Origin: Takakia lepidozioides
Taxonomy: Eukaryota > Streptophyta > Takakiopsida > Takakiales > Takakiaceae
Reading direction: 5' to 3'
NCBI GenBank assembly: GCA_030704615.1
Contig: CM060733.1
Span: forward strand, 49,354,001 to 49,418,000
DNA length: 64,000 bases
Part shown: positions 1 through 9,437 of the stretch, piece after piece
How the letters are laid out: the number at the start of each line of letters is the position of its first letter
Position numbering within the stretch: the stretch's first letter is position 1
The notes under the pieces: model-generated
The model's database searches: none
Seen by the model: the letters and a program-made list of their open reading frames with translations, nothing else
What the model was told of the DNA's origin: nothing
Program-made: the position numbers and the translations under genes

Positions 1-27
1 TAGGCCTTAAGGGTGGTAGGCAGGCTT

Positions 28-168
28 ACACAGCTCGTTACAGCCTTACACAGCCTATCACAACCTATCACAGTCAGTCACAGCCCGACACAGCCAGACA
101 CAATCTGACACAGCCAGTCACAGCTCGACACAGTCACAGCTTGGCATAGCCCGTCACAACGGTCACAG
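28..168 (+). repeat. 10-bp CACAG minisatellite in family-2 LTR
   Basis: Successive units of 10 bp follow the pattern ACAGCCnGAC or ACAGTCAGTC, for example ACAGCCCGAC, ACAGCCAGAC, ACAATCTGAC and ACAGCCAGTC. The same unit appears in reverse complement at 32466-32682 and, as 30-bp trimers, inside the accessory ORF at 21530-21745 and 27940-28255. Confidence 0.85.
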
Positions 169-546
169 GGAACGGTTATCATAGGTAGGGAACAATTGTG
201 TGGGAACGACATCTGCAGAGGGAATGTGCATTCTGTCTTGGATGACAGTTAGTCAGTTAGGCGGTTAGAATAGCTTGCAGGTAGAATAGGCAGAGTAGCG
301 ACATGGAGGATGACTTCTTGGAGATCACTTTTTGGACATCACTGGAGGAGATCAGGCGGAGAACACGATCTTGGAACGCAGGGATGGAGATTATACATAG
401 GAGAAGATACGACAATATGATGCTTGATTCATGCAAGCTGTAGAGATGCACTGTAAAGCAGATTAGAAACACCATGACTTCGGCCTGATACTTGATAGAA
501 TATGATACATATTTCATACTCGCACTGTGTAAAGAGACCTAAGTGA

Positions 547-551
547 AGCTG
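547..551. repeat. Target-site duplication AGCTG, left, of element A
   Basis: AGCTG immediately precedes TGTCGCG, the LTR start, and is repeated at 6301-6305 directly after the terminal CGCGACA. A 5-bp duplication is the normal footprint of Ty3/gypsy integrase. Confidence 0.92.
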
Positions 552-1275
552 TGTCGCGGCCCTTTGCCTTGAGGGCAGGGGGTCGGGACACATGAGGGGC
601 TGCCCCTGTGGTGGGGGCAGCGGCGGCGATAGGTATGGGGGGCTGAAGCACCCTTGAGTGCCCAAGGCACTCAAGGAGGCGGAGGCGCTCACTAGGTGGA
701 GCCCCGCACACCGGGTTGCGGTGGAGGTGGCTCCACAAGGGGTGGTGGTAGCTTAGTGGGACTTAGTGGGGGTGGCATAGGACTCACCATGGGGTGGAGA
801 CCTCGAGGTGGGAGTCGTGGGGAGTCTTGGGACTCATCACGGTCCATTGGGGCCGCGGTGAGTGGGCCAAGACTCACCGCGACTCACCACCGGGAGTCGA
901 GGGTTTTCGTGGTGGTTCGCCATAAAATGGCATGGCTGGTTATGAAACCCCCGCGGACAGCTACAGAAGTATATATAGGGAGTAGTAACCCCGAGAACGG
1001 TGCAAGCCCGTTGGTGACCAAAAACTAGTGAGTAATCGTGCGAGCCGGAAAGCGACCAAAGAGTGGGGAGCTGTTCCGGACTGCCATCTACCAAAGGGAA
1101 TTCTCCTAGTCCCAAATAGGTGGAGGGTTTTAGAGGAAGCGAACGGGGACCGTTATGTCCCGGTGAGTAGCCGAAACTCCAAGTTGGCCCGGCGGCCAGG
1201 TTGGGAGTCAGGCGCGCGCATCAAAGCGGTTAACTATGACTTGAAGGGGAGTTTACCGAAGTGAGGTGCGCGACA
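552..1275 (+). repeat. 5' LTR of element A
   Basis: The 724-bp repeat begins TGTCGCGG and ends GTGCGCGACA. It is identical to 5578-6300 except for one extra G in a G run near 635-640. U3 is GC-rich with repeated GACTCA/GAGTC motifs. A TATA box at 970 implies that transcription starts near position 1000. Long open frames on either strand inside it repeat in both LTRs and have low-complexity proline/glycine composition, so I do not call them genes. Confidence 0.95.
970..977 (+). promoter_or_regulatory. TATA box of element A 5' LTR
   Basis: TATATATA lies about 300 bp before the LTR end. The same octamer occurs at 5995-6002 in the 3' LTR and on the minus strand at 15255-15262 in element B's 5' LTR, so it is conserved in the family. 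It is the likely core promoter for the genomic RNA. Confidence 0.7.
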
Positions 1276-1277
1276 CT

Positions 1278-1289
1278 TGGTATCAGAGC
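1278..1289 (+). other. Primer-binding site, initiator Met-tRNA
   Basis: TGGTATCAGAGC lies 2 bp after the 5' LTR. It is complementary to the 3' end of plant initiator methionine tRNA and is the standard primer site of many plant LTR retrotransposons. The same site is at 14942-14953 (minus strand) in element B. Confidence 0.93.
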
Positions 1290-1330
1290 TTAGAGTTCAG
1301 TACGCGATCGTCCTTGGGATCGGCCTCATC

Positions 1331-2926
1331 ATGGGGTCGGGCAAGCCGAAGCGAAAGCGGAACGGCCCAAAAGATGATGATCCCGGTGAGCCCGATGGGG
1401 GCGACGTGTCACCGAGGCGGCCGTTTGAGGAAGCGATGAATGTTTCCGAAAACGAGGCCGCTCAAGAGCGGGAGGAATCCGAGGAGTCGGAGCCCGAGGA
1501 ATCCTCGAGAGCTCCGACAAACCAAGAGATGCCTCCCATGCCAGCAGCCTTTTGGGAAGGGTTGTTGGCGCAGTTTGGCGGGGCGTTGAAAGACGTGTTG
1601 AAGGCGGCTAATGCCACTTCCACTAAGGCAAAGTTTAAGGTGAAGCCTAAGGAACCCGGCACCTTTGAGGGCGTTCGAAACCGGAAGGCACTCAACACCT
1701 GGCTCCTGGAGCTAGAGCAGTACTTCCGGGCGGCCAAGTTGAGTGACGAGGATCGGGTGGAAGTGGCTCCCACCTATTTGAGGGGCTATGCTCAACAATG
1801 GTGGCAGAAACGCCTTCACGACCGAGGCCCAAGCCCGGAAACCTTGAACTGGAGTGAGTTCAAGGAATTGATGAAGAGACAGTTTGTGCCCCTCAACGCA
1901 TCCTGGCTTGCCCGGGACAAGATGAGGAATTTGAAGCAAACAGATGACATTCGGGGGTATGTCCAGGCTTTCAATGTGCTGTTGCTCGAAGTCGCGGACA
2001 TGGCAGAACCAGAAATGGTCTTCAACTTTGTGGCGGGACTGGCCCCATGGGCTAGGCGGAAGTTGGAGGAGAAGCCACCCAAGACTTTGAACGAGGCAAT
2101 TGAGAGAGCTGAATGTTTCTCGGATGTCCCTAGGGGTGAGAGACAAGGCCGTACGGAGCTGAACCACAAGAAGACCCGGCGGGAAGGTGACTCCTCCCGA
2201 CCGGAAAAGAAGTGGGATAGGCCACGCGGCGAAAATGGCACGTGGAAATCGAAGGGAGGGCCTTCACACGTCAAGGCGGCACCCGGTGCTTCGAAAGGAA
2301 AAGCGGGTGGAGCGGCTTATGGCGGACAGAAGGCGACCTTTGATGGAGTGTGTTTCAATTGCGGGGAGCCCGGGCACATGGCCAAGAAGTGCACGAAGCC
2401 CCGGCAATTGAACATGACTCGGGCGACCACGGAGCTGTCGGAAGATACCATCAGTCGTTTGGTGGAAGCGGTAGTCGCCAGGACTTGCAAGGTAGGCAAC
2501 TATTCTTGTGAGTTGTATCAGGAAACTGGCGCCCTGCGTAAAGGGAGTCAGTTATTGTTCGTGGATGGGATAATATCCGGAACTAACGTGTCGTTGTTGG
2601 TGGACACAGGAGCGTCGCACTCCTTCATGACGCCGGCGGCGGCGCGAAAGTTGGGACTCCCGACAAGTGACGTGGGGGCCTCTATTGAGGTGCGCTCTGC
2701 CAAAGGAGAACCTCAGTTGGCGACAAGGTTGGCGTTTGATGTTCCTCTTCAACTGGGGAGTTGGGAGGGACGTGAGAACTTCACTATCTGCGAGATCGAT
2801 GGAGTGGATCTCATTTTGGGGAGTTCGATCGTCCGTTTGAGATTCATACAGATGCATCGGACTTCGCGATTGGGGGTGTACTTATGCAAGATGGACGACC
2901 AGTGGCTTACGAAAGTAAGAAACTGA
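1331..2926 (+). CDS. Gag and partial aspartic protease polyprotein of element A
   Basis: The frame is open for 531 codons from ATG 1331, chosen because it is the first Met after the primer site whose following residues (MGSGKPKRKR) are conserved in element B. The order is a basic and acidic low-complexity N-terminus, the retrotransposon gag domain (FEGVRNRKALNTWLLELEQY, then YAQQWWQKR), a basic linker, one CCHC zinc knuckle (CFNCGEPGHMAKKC) and the protease with active-site motif LLVDTGASHSF. The protein would form the particle that packages element RNA. After GVDLILG at about 2818 the frame runs across the internal deletion and ends in about 35 out-of-frame residues, so the protease C-terminal part is missing and its function doubtful. 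Confidence 0.9.
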   Translation: MGSGKPKRKRNGPKDDDPGEPDGGDVSPRRPFEEAMNVSENEAAQEREESEESEPEESSRAPTNQEMPPMPAAFWEGLLAQFGGALKDVLKAANATSTKAKFKVKPKEPGTFEGVRNRKALNTWLLELEQYFRAAKLSDEDRVEVAPTYLRGYAQQWWQKRLHDRGPSPETLNWSEFKELMKRQFVPLNASWLARDKMRNLKQTDDIRGYVQAFNVLLLEVADMAEPEMVFNFVAGLAPWARRKLEEKPPKTLNEAIERAECFSDVPRGERQGRTELNHKKTRREGDSSRPEKKWDRPRGENGTWKSKGGPSHVKAAPGASKGKAGGAAYGGQKATFDGVCFNCGEPGHMAKKCTKPRQLNMTRATTELSEDTISRLVEAVVARTCKVGNYSCELYQETGALRKGSQLLFVDGIISGTNVSLLVDTGASHSFMTPAAARKLGLPTSDVGASIEVRSAKGEPQLATRLAFDVPLQLGSWEGRENFTICEIDGVDLILGSSIVRLRFIQMHRTSRLGVYLCKMDDQWLTKVRN

Positions 2927-4671
2927 ATGAAGTGGAGCGACGGTGGCCGACGCACGAAAAAGAGATGAAGGCGGTGGTGCATTGCCTTGAACTCTGGCGC
3001 CACTATGTTGGTTCCAACCCAGTGAAGGTGTTCACGGACAATGTCACGGTGAAGTATTTTGCCACGCAGCCCAAGTTGTCCCCAAAACAACTTAGGTGGC
3101 AAGATACTTTGGCAGTGTTCGACGTGGATATCCAGTACAAACCGGGACGGGACAATGTGGTGGCCGATGCTTTAAGTAGAAAGCAGCAGCTCTTGTTGGT
3201 GTACAAGGGCGAGACGGCGCTCCAAAGGAAGATCCGGAAGGCTTGCCGGAAGGATGAGCTGGCAAAGCGCGTGATGCAGGACTTGAGAATGGGGGTTAAA
3301 TCGCAGTTCCACTTGCAAAAAGGACTGCTCCGGTATAAGCAAAAACGTCTCTATGTGCCAAAGGGAGGGATCAGAGATAGCCTCTTGAGAGAATGCCATG
3401 ATAGCCTGCTTGCGGGCCACGGCGGAGCCAAGCGCACTGCGGCACTCTTGAAGAAAGAGTATTTCTGGCCCAAACTGAGGGAGGAGGCAGAGGAGTATGT
3501 CAAGACATGCACCACATGCCAACAAAACCGGAGCGAGTACAAAAAGCAAGCGGGGCTGTTACAACCCTTGCCGATTCCAGAGGGGACTTGGGAAAGCGTC
3601 TCGATGGATTTCATGACTGCTATGCCGCTGTCAAAAGGATTCGATGCAATCATGGTGGTGGTAGATAGGTTCAGTAAAATGGCCCATTTCATCCCCACCA
3701 AGGAAACGGCAACGGCGCAGGAGACAGGGCGACTTTACTTCGCCCACGTCTTAAAGCATCATGGAGTCCCGAAGGATATTGTCTCGGACCGCGATCCAAA
3801 GTTTACGAGTAAATTTTGGAGAGCACTTTGGAAGAAGATGGGGACGAGGCTGAAGATGAGCACCGCCTTCCGACCTACGACGGACGGCCAAACGGAAAGA
3901 GTGAATTCCGTAGTGAAGCAATTCTTGCGGAATTACGTGTCGGCAGACCAATCAGACTGGATGGAACACTTAGACGCGGCAGAGTTCTGTTATAATAACA
4001 CAGAACACTCCGCGACGGGAGTTTCCCCTTTTGTGTTGGTCTATGGAAAAGCACCTCTGGTGCCGACAAGTTGGGCCGCCCAGGACGTTGAGGAACCGGC
4101 AGTAGCGGCGGTGCTGGAAGAACGCGAGCGTTTGTTGAAGCTCGCAAAGTACAACATTGCCAAAGCTAGGAAACGGTATGAAAGGCAGGCGAATCGGAAG
4201 CGGAGGGAAGTGAAGTTTGAGGCAGGCACAGAGGTCTGGTTGAACATCAAGAATTTTCGACTACCTCCGGAAGTGAGTCCGAAGTTCGTACCTCCGTATG
4301 CGGGTCCCTTTCGCATTCGGAGGGTTATGAATGAGGATGTGTATGAATTGGAGCTGCCGGCAAACAGCAAGGTGCACCCAGTATTCCATGTCTCCCTTTT
4401 GAAGCCTTACTTCAAAGATGAAGCACGTCCGAATCGGCAGCAAGTGTTGCGTCCGCCACCTATGCTGTTGGATCATGAAAATGAACCCGAGTACGAGGTG
4501 GAGGCAATACTTAAGTCGAGGAGGTTCAAGAACCGAGAAACGGAGTATCTCGTCAAATGGAAGGGCTATCATCTTGTGGAGGCATCTTGGGTGCGTGCCT
4601 CAGAAATGGGAAACGCATCCGAGGCAGTTGCAGCGTTCGAAGGGCGACCTCAAAAGCGGAAGAAACGTTGA
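2884..4671 (+). CDS. RNase H, integrase and chromodomain polyprotein of element A
   Basis: This is the 3' part of pol, open for 595 codons. The Met at 2884 is only the first in frame; homology begins about 60 bases earlier with [10 protein letters not shown] right at the deletion junction. In order: RNase H (to about residue 100, ending GRDNVVADALSRK), the integrase HHCC zinc finger (ECHDSLLAGHGG to CTTCQQN, about 170-220), the catalytic core with D, D and E in SMDFM, SDRDPKF and DGQTERVN, the C-terminal WLNIKNFRLPPE module, and a chromodomain near residues 525-580 (EYLVKWKGYHLVEASWV). Integrase inserts the cDNA and the chromodomain probably steers it to marked chromatin. It overlaps the gag frame by 43 bases in another frame because the deletion changed the frame. 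There is no reverse transcriptase domain. Confidence 0.92.
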   Translation: MQDGRPVAYESKKLNEVERRWPTHEKEMKAVVHCLELWRHYVGSNPVKVFTDNVTVKYFATQPKLSPKQLRWQDTLAVFDVDIQYKPGRDNVVADALSRKQQLLLVYKGETALQRKIRKACRKDELAKRVMQDLRMGVKSQFHLQKGLLRYKQKRLYVPKGGIRDSLLRECHDSLLAGHGGAKRTAALLKKEYFWPKLREEAEEYVKTCTTCQQNRSEYKKQAGLLQPLPIPEGTWESVSMDFMTAMPLSKGFDAIMVVVDRFSKMAHFIPTKETATAQETGRLYFAHVLKHHGVPKDIVSDRDPKFTSKFWRALWKKMGTRLKMSTAFRPTTDGQTERVNSVVKQFLRNYVSADQSDWMEHLDAAEFCYNNTEHSATGVSPFVLVYGKAPLVPTSWAAQDVEEPAVAAVLEERERLLKLAKYNIAKARKRYERQANRKRREVKFEAGTEVWLNIKNFRLPPEVSPKFVPPYAGPFRIRRVMNEDVYELELPANSKVHPVFHVSLLKPYFKDEARPNRQQVLRPPPMLLDHENEPEYEVEAILKSRRFKNRETEYLVKWKGYHLVEASWVRASEMGNASEAVAAFEGRPQKRKKR

Positions 4672-5577
4672 TGGGGACATCAACCTTGGAGCGTGGGGGA
4701 GGAAATGCATACTTAGCCCGGTTTAGCTAGCTCAGGAATCCGATTGCAAAAACTTGTATTGTACAAAAATTTGTTATAAAGGAAATGGGTTCCAAATATT
4801 GTGCGTCCTATTGTGTTTGAAATGGTGATGCATGGTGTGGTTGACTAGTGTGTAGAATGCATGCTAGCTTACAAAAGTAGGAGAGGTAAATTGAGTTAAT
4901 CGTGTGTTTGCGCAGTGCCGAAATCGGGTGACTCCCATCCAAGGGGCAAGGAAACTTGCGCCTTATTTGGGAGTTCAAGTGCTAGTGCGCACCTGGCGCG
5001 TGCGCGTACTATAACTGCGCTACCGAGGGGGTTGCCTTGTAGTGCGGGCTAACGCGGAAGCTACGTGCTTCCGTTCACGTACTATAATCGTGTAGCCTCG
5101 GGACGAAGTCGTAGTGCGGCTTCGGCGTGTTCCTGTACCTCAGGCCAGCATTCCAAGGCGGACCCAATTGTAGTGATTGGGGCGCACGGTTGGTTCAAGG
5201 TTATCTTCCTAGTCAAAGAGGGTTCCAGGTGAACCCTTGCTCAAGGTGATGCCAAAAGCGGCATCATGAGCGATCGCAAGCAATGTTGTTGCAGTAAGGC
5301 GATTCGATCCTCGGGGAGGATCGTTCCTTGGCCTTGAAGTAGGCCAAGAAGAGTGCACTGGGAGGAGCTGGAGAGGCTCCACCCTTGGCCGGGACTTGGA
5401 GGAAGTCGGCCGAACTAGCTAGTGGAGAGTGGAGTCAAGTGTGGGGTTTGGTTCTTTGCCATGGGACGCCATGGTACGGAAACAAACTCCTTGATGTGGG
5501 ACGCCACAACTTGGATGTTCGTTTCTACAAAATGGACAAGTCGATGAGGACATCGACTCCCTGTTGGTAGGGGTGTG
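4672..5577 (+). other. Element A 3' untranslated region
   Basis: About 900 bases lie between the pol stop and the 3' LTR. I see no coding region. The stretch is conserved in element B at 9438-10342 in reverse complement. Around 4985-5130 it contains short GC-rich hairpins, for example CGGAAGC-TACGT-GCTTCCG, and two similar blocks containing GTAGTGCGG. A G-rich run (GGTAGGGGTG) just before the LTR is the probable polypurine tract. Confidence 0.75.
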
Positions 5578-6300
5578 TGTCGCGGCCCTTTGCCTTGAGG
5601 GCAGGGGGTCGGGACACATGAGGGGCTGCCCCTGTGGTGGGGGCAGCGGCGGCGATAGGTATGGGGGCTGAAGCACCCTTGAGTGCCCAAGGCACTCAAG
5701 GAGGCGGAGGCGCTCACTAGGTGGAGCCCCGCACACCGGGTTGCGGTGGAGGTGGCTCCACAAGGGGTGGTGGTAGCTTAGTGGGACTTAGTGGGGGTGG
5801 CATAGGACTCACCATGGGGTGGAGACCTCGAGGTGGGAGTCGTGGGGAGTCTTGGGACTCATCACGGTCCATTGGGGCCGCGGTGAGTGGGCCAAGACTC
5901 ACCGCGACTCACCACCGGGAGTCGAGGGTTTTCGTGGTGGTTCGCCATAAAATGGCATGGCTGGTTATGAAACCCCCGCGGACAGCTACAGAAGTATATA
6001 TAGGGAGTAGTAACCCCGAGAACGGTGCAAGCCCGTTGGTGACCAAAAACTAGTGAGTAATCGTGCGAGCCGGAAAGCGACCAAAGAGTGGGGAGCTGTT
6101 CCGGACTGCCATCTACCAAAGGGAATTCTCCTAGTCCCAAATAGGTGGAGGGTTTTAGAGGAAGCGAACGGGGACCGTTATGTCCCGGTGAGTAGCCGAA
6201 ACTCCAAGTTGGCCCGGCGGCCAGGTTGGGAGTCAGGCGCGCGCATCAAAGCGGTTAACTATGACTTGAAGGGGAGTTTACCGAAGTGAGGTGCGCGACA
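5578..6300 (+). repeat. 3' LTR of element A
   Basis: This 723-bp repeat, TGTCGCGG to CGCGACA, is identical by eye to the 5' LTR apart from one indel in a G run. The near identity means the insertion is recent, since both LTRs are copied from one template at insertion. Confidence 0.95.
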
Positions 6301-6305
6301 AGCTG
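6301..6305. repeat. Target-site duplication AGCTG, right, of element A
   Basis: AGCTG directly follows the terminal CGCGACA and matches 547-551. Confidence 0.92.
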
Positions 6306-6555
6306 TGGAATGAATGCTTGGGTAGATGGAACATGGAAGACTGCAGAAGCAATCTGATACTTAATCATATACAGTAAGGTAACTTGCTAACATGAATGCG
6401 AGATGGAATACAAATAAGAAGCACCCCCATGATACACTAGTTGTAGGTCATGACTGATTGTTCTGAGCGGGCTGAGTGCTTAGAGATTTCCAACTCTTCT
6501 ATCTTGGAGTTTCCACCTCGGATAGCTAAGGGATGGGTGAGTAAAAACCGCTCGA
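6306..6555 (+). mobile_element. Right part of the family-2 LTR split by element A
   Basis: The sequence from TGGAATGAATG to GGGTGAGTAAAA aligns with the reverse complement of about 31275-31525, continuing the match that ends at 551. Shared landmarks are CCATGATACACTAGTTGTAG and CTCTTCTATCTTGGAGTTTC. Confidence 0.8.
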
Positions 6556-6870
6556 CACTCCCTTTAGTGTTTTAGTCACTCAAGGGCCGATCAGCCCTCA
6601 CTTCTACTGCTACTGCTATCCCCATCACAGAAGCAACCCCTCTTGTGTCATAACCCTCCGACCTCAAGGCAGAGGTCGCAACATACTCCCCTACCAACGA
6701 GTAGTCGATGCCCTTATCGCGGGCTTTGCCAATTTCTGTAGAAGCTGGGCCCCATCACGGAGCATCCCCCTTGTGTCTCAATTCCCCACCCTAAAGGCGA
6801 ATGGCCACGAGTACAGTTTTTCCCACTCACTGCATAGACATTTTGATCATAGACCTCAATGGCTCTTCTT
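6556..6870 (-). mobile_element. Degraded relic of a family-1 (A/B-like) LTR end
   Basis: The order of blocks resembles the end of element B's LTR and its inner flank read on this strand: TCACTCAAGGG, CAACCCCTCTTGTGTC, ACCTCAAGGCAGAGG, CTACCAACGAGTAG and TTTCTGTAGAAG. Identity is clearly much lower than between A and B, so this is an old fragment. A second weak copy of the same motifs follows at about 6750-6830. Confidence 0.55.
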
Positions 6871-7300
6871 ATATGCACTGAAAAATTAAACAAAACAAAT
6901 GTGACACGAAAACCATAGACGTAGTTGTGCAATATCTAAAGTATCAGAAAAGCCATTTGGTGATGTTTGATGTTACAATTGATAGGCTTTTCTAGATACG
7001 GGCTAACATTCTTTTAACAACTATATCCATAGCTAGTCTTAGCAGACACTTCTCTTTTACCTACTCTAACCTGCGTTGTGTGGCCATGATTGTAGACATG
7101 GATGACTCATTGTACGTTGCTCTTCTCCACAAGTGCACGACCGGACGCACTCACATCCATGGCATATCTAAATTACTTATGAGACATATAAACTATCACT
7201 TAACCTCTTATAGGGCTAGTGAAGGGAAATTGTTCAAGGTGCTTAGTTTGGAAGGTCATTCTCTTGTGGAAGTCCCTTCCAGGTCTGCATGAGTCCCTGC

Positions 7301-7690
7301 TTTGTTCAGATGTTTCATGTGTCTCCTTATGTTGGTCATTTTGGGGTGATTCGCAACGTTAAACAATTGCAAGAGAAGTAACATTGGAAAGGTCTGGTGA
7401 AAGATGTATCTATCTATATTGCGAAGTATGTGCCATGACATGCTAAAACCATCATATTTGTGATCCAAACACCATTACCATTACAACCCATTCCTCTTAT
7501 TGAATCTTTTGCAAGAGTAGGCCTTGATCTTGTCGGATATTTTAAACTCATGTCAAATGGGCATGCATACATTGCCGTTGTTACTGACTACCTAACTAAG
7601 AGGATTGAAGTCTGATCTTTGGTTGCTAATGACAATGACGAGGTAGCTCACTTCTTCTTCAAATCTGTGTAATACTATGCCATGGGTGCC
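7301..7690 (+). pseudogene. Relic of a Ty3/gypsy integrase
   Basis: Read on the plus strand from about 7310, the frame gives YVGHFGVIRNVKQLQEK, a stop, then HWKGLVKDVSIYIAKYV and, after another stop, ESFARVGLDLVGYF and AYIAVVTDYLTKRIEV. This is the integrase zinc finger followed by the start of the catalytic core with its first aspartate. Stops replace the expected Tyr and Cys codons, and the rest of the core is missing, so it is dead. The sequence differs from the integrases of both other families in the window. Confidence 0.75.
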
Positions 7691-8081
7691 AAATGGAAAT
7701 ATTTCAAACAGATAAAGTTTGCTGGACCATTGCGCTTAAGCCACAACACAACTCGGTCCAGTAAAAGCTAGGTAAATTTGCTTGTTATAGCCTAGCACAA
7801 ATATTACATACCATACTAACTACTGTACACTTCAAACAGCAAGCTGCTTCGTGGAGGAGGTTGGTAGAACGTGAGCACACCGGAGAGCACAAACGGCGTG
7901 AGCACAAACCCATGGTCATGGGGGTTTTATGTTTTTAAACCGCGATTGTAGGAGTTATATGTTTTCAAAATGGAATGAATAACACATTGGGGAAAAACAA
8001 GTCGCAATAACCAACACCATCCAAAACACACAAATACCAAACAATAGTTGAACAATTTAATATAATGAAGCAAACAACGGG
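7691..8081. other. Intergenic, no gene seen
   Basis: AT-rich sequence with stops in all frames. No homology to the neighbouring elements was recognised. Confidence 0.5.
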
Positions 8082-8218
8082 TTTCGTTAACGAAATAAAT
8101 CAAGGTATCGGGTTTCGCCAACGAAATATTGGATTTAGCCAGCGAAATAATGGATTTCGTCGATGAAATTTCCATGTATCGTTGCATAGGTCATTATCCT
8201 ATGGTTTCGTGGGCGAAA
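8082..8218. repeat. Cluster of five TTTCG-4-CGAAA palindromes
   Basis: Five 14-bp imperfect palindromes lie at 8082-8095, 8113-8126, 8134-8147, 8155-8168 and 8205-8218. Their cores are TTAA, CCAA, CCAG, TCGA and TGGG, with one arm mismatch in the third and fourth. The second to fourth start exactly 21 bp apart. Confidence 0.7.
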
Positions 8219-8480
8219 CAAAATGTATTGTATTTGGTTTTGCATATAAGAGACGATGTGAGATTGTTTTATTTGTACTCCCCCTGTCACACCCGCTCCC
8301 ACATGGTCAACCTGCATACTGATAACCCCCCACTTTGCTGGTACCCTGGTCACAAAAAAAATTAAAGGGATACTATGGGGAATTAATCAAAGTATATGCT
8401 CTAACACTATTTTAACTAATTATGGACTTTTGTTTGGTCCAGAAATAATATAAAATATATGAATAAATAAAAAAAAATAA

Positions 8481-8547
<67 letters not shown>

Positions 8548-8712
8548 GCTATTTGTGCACTATATAGCAACAAATTATATAATCCTCCACACATTCTACG
8601 CAGAAATACAAGTATGTATTGTGGTCTTAGAGGAACATCCACTGCCAAGTTGAGGAAGATGCAATGAATCAAACAATGATGAGAGCTCTGATATCCAAAA
8701 TGACATACACAA
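8219..8712. repeat. Intergenic, with (AT)n microsatellite at 8485-8544
   Basis: An uninterrupted (AT)30 tract occupies 8485-8544. The flanking bases to the TSD of element B show no gene. The five bases CACAA at 8708-8712 are the left target-site duplication of element B, repeated at 15681-15685. Confidence 0.85.
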
Positions 8713-9437
8713 TGTCGCGCACCTCACTTCGGTAAGCTCCCCTTCAAGTCATAGTTACTCACTTGATGCGCGTGCCTAACTCCCAAACTGGCCGCCGGGC
8801 CAACTCGGAGCTTCGGCTGCTCGCCGGAGCATAACGGTCCCCCTTTACTCCTCCACTAGACCCTCTCCCAATTTGGGCCTAGTGGTAATTCCCTTTGGTC
8901 GATGGCAGTTCGGAATAGCTCCCCACACCTTGGTCGCTTTCCGGCTCGCACGCTTACTCACTAGTTTTTGGACACCAACGGGCTTGCACCGTTCTCGGGG
9001 TTATTACTCCATATATATACTTCTGTGACTGTCCGCGGGGGTTTCACAAACAACACCACCATTTTATGGCGAACCACCACGAAAACCCTCGATTCCTGGT
9101 GATGAGTCGCGGTGAGTCTTGGCCCACCCACCACGGTCCCCTTGGACCGTGATGAGTCCCAAGACTCCCCACGACTCCCACCACAAGGTGTCCGCCCCCA
9201 TGGTGAGTCCTATGCCACCCCCACTAAGTCCCTCTAAGCTACCACCACCCCTTGTGGAGCCACCCCCACCGCAACCCGGTATGCGGGGCTCCACCTAGTG
9301 AGTGCCTCCGCCTCCTCGAGTGCCTTGGGCACTTGAGGTTGCTTCAGCCCCCCGTACCTATTGCTGCCACCGCCCCCACCACAGGGGCAACCCCTCTTTG
9401 TCCCGACCCCATGCCTTCAAGGCAAAGGGCCACGACA
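8713..9437 (-). repeat. 3' LTR of element B
   Basis: The repeat runs from TGTCGCGC to CACGACA as written on the plus strand. The TATA region reads CCATATATATAC where the other LTR has CCCTATATATAC. Confidence 0.93.

Larger units (their letters stand above)
1..551 (+). mobile_element. Left part of a family-2 LTR, split by element A
   Basis: This stretch aligns, in reverse complement, with the LTR region at about 31500-32760, and the match resumes at 6306 on the far side of element A. Shared landmarks are the CACAG-rich 10-bp repeat near the start, a block around 300-350 reading GGATGACTTCTTGG, and the end reading AGAGACCTAAGTGAAGCTG. Element A therefore inserted into a pre-existing LTR of the second retrotransposon family, which here lies in the orientation opposite to the array at 17898-36004. 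The LTR start is probably beyond the left edge of the window. No coding capacity is seen. Confidence 0.8.
552..6300 (+). mobile_element. Element A: young Ty3/gypsy chromovirus lacking reverse transcriptase
   Basis: This is a complete LTR-retrotransposon insertion of 5749 bp. It has two LTRs (552-1275 and 5578-6300) that differ by a single G indel, 7-bp terminal inverted repeats TGTCGCG/CGCGACA, a 5-bp TSD and an initiator-Met primer site. The order is gag, protease, RNase H, integrase, chromodomain. Compared with its relative B, about 1.2 kb is missing, removing the tail of protease and the whole reverse transcriptase. The remaining reading frames are open, so the element looks recent. Whether it moved in this form, using enzymes from intact relatives, or lost the segment after insertion cannot be told from one copy. 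Confidence 0.95.

Noticed and set aside
28-168. Regular short repeats as a possible CRISPR array
   Set aside because: Units are contiguous 10-bp repeats without spacers, in a plant LTR.
692-877. Proline-rich open frame on the minus strand of the LTR
   Set aside because: It is the antisense of U3, repeated in both LTRs, of low complexity and without homology; the GC-rich sequence keeps several frames open by chance.
8485-8544. (AT)n tract as a transposon terminus or origin
   Set aside because: Plain microsatellite without flanking duplication.
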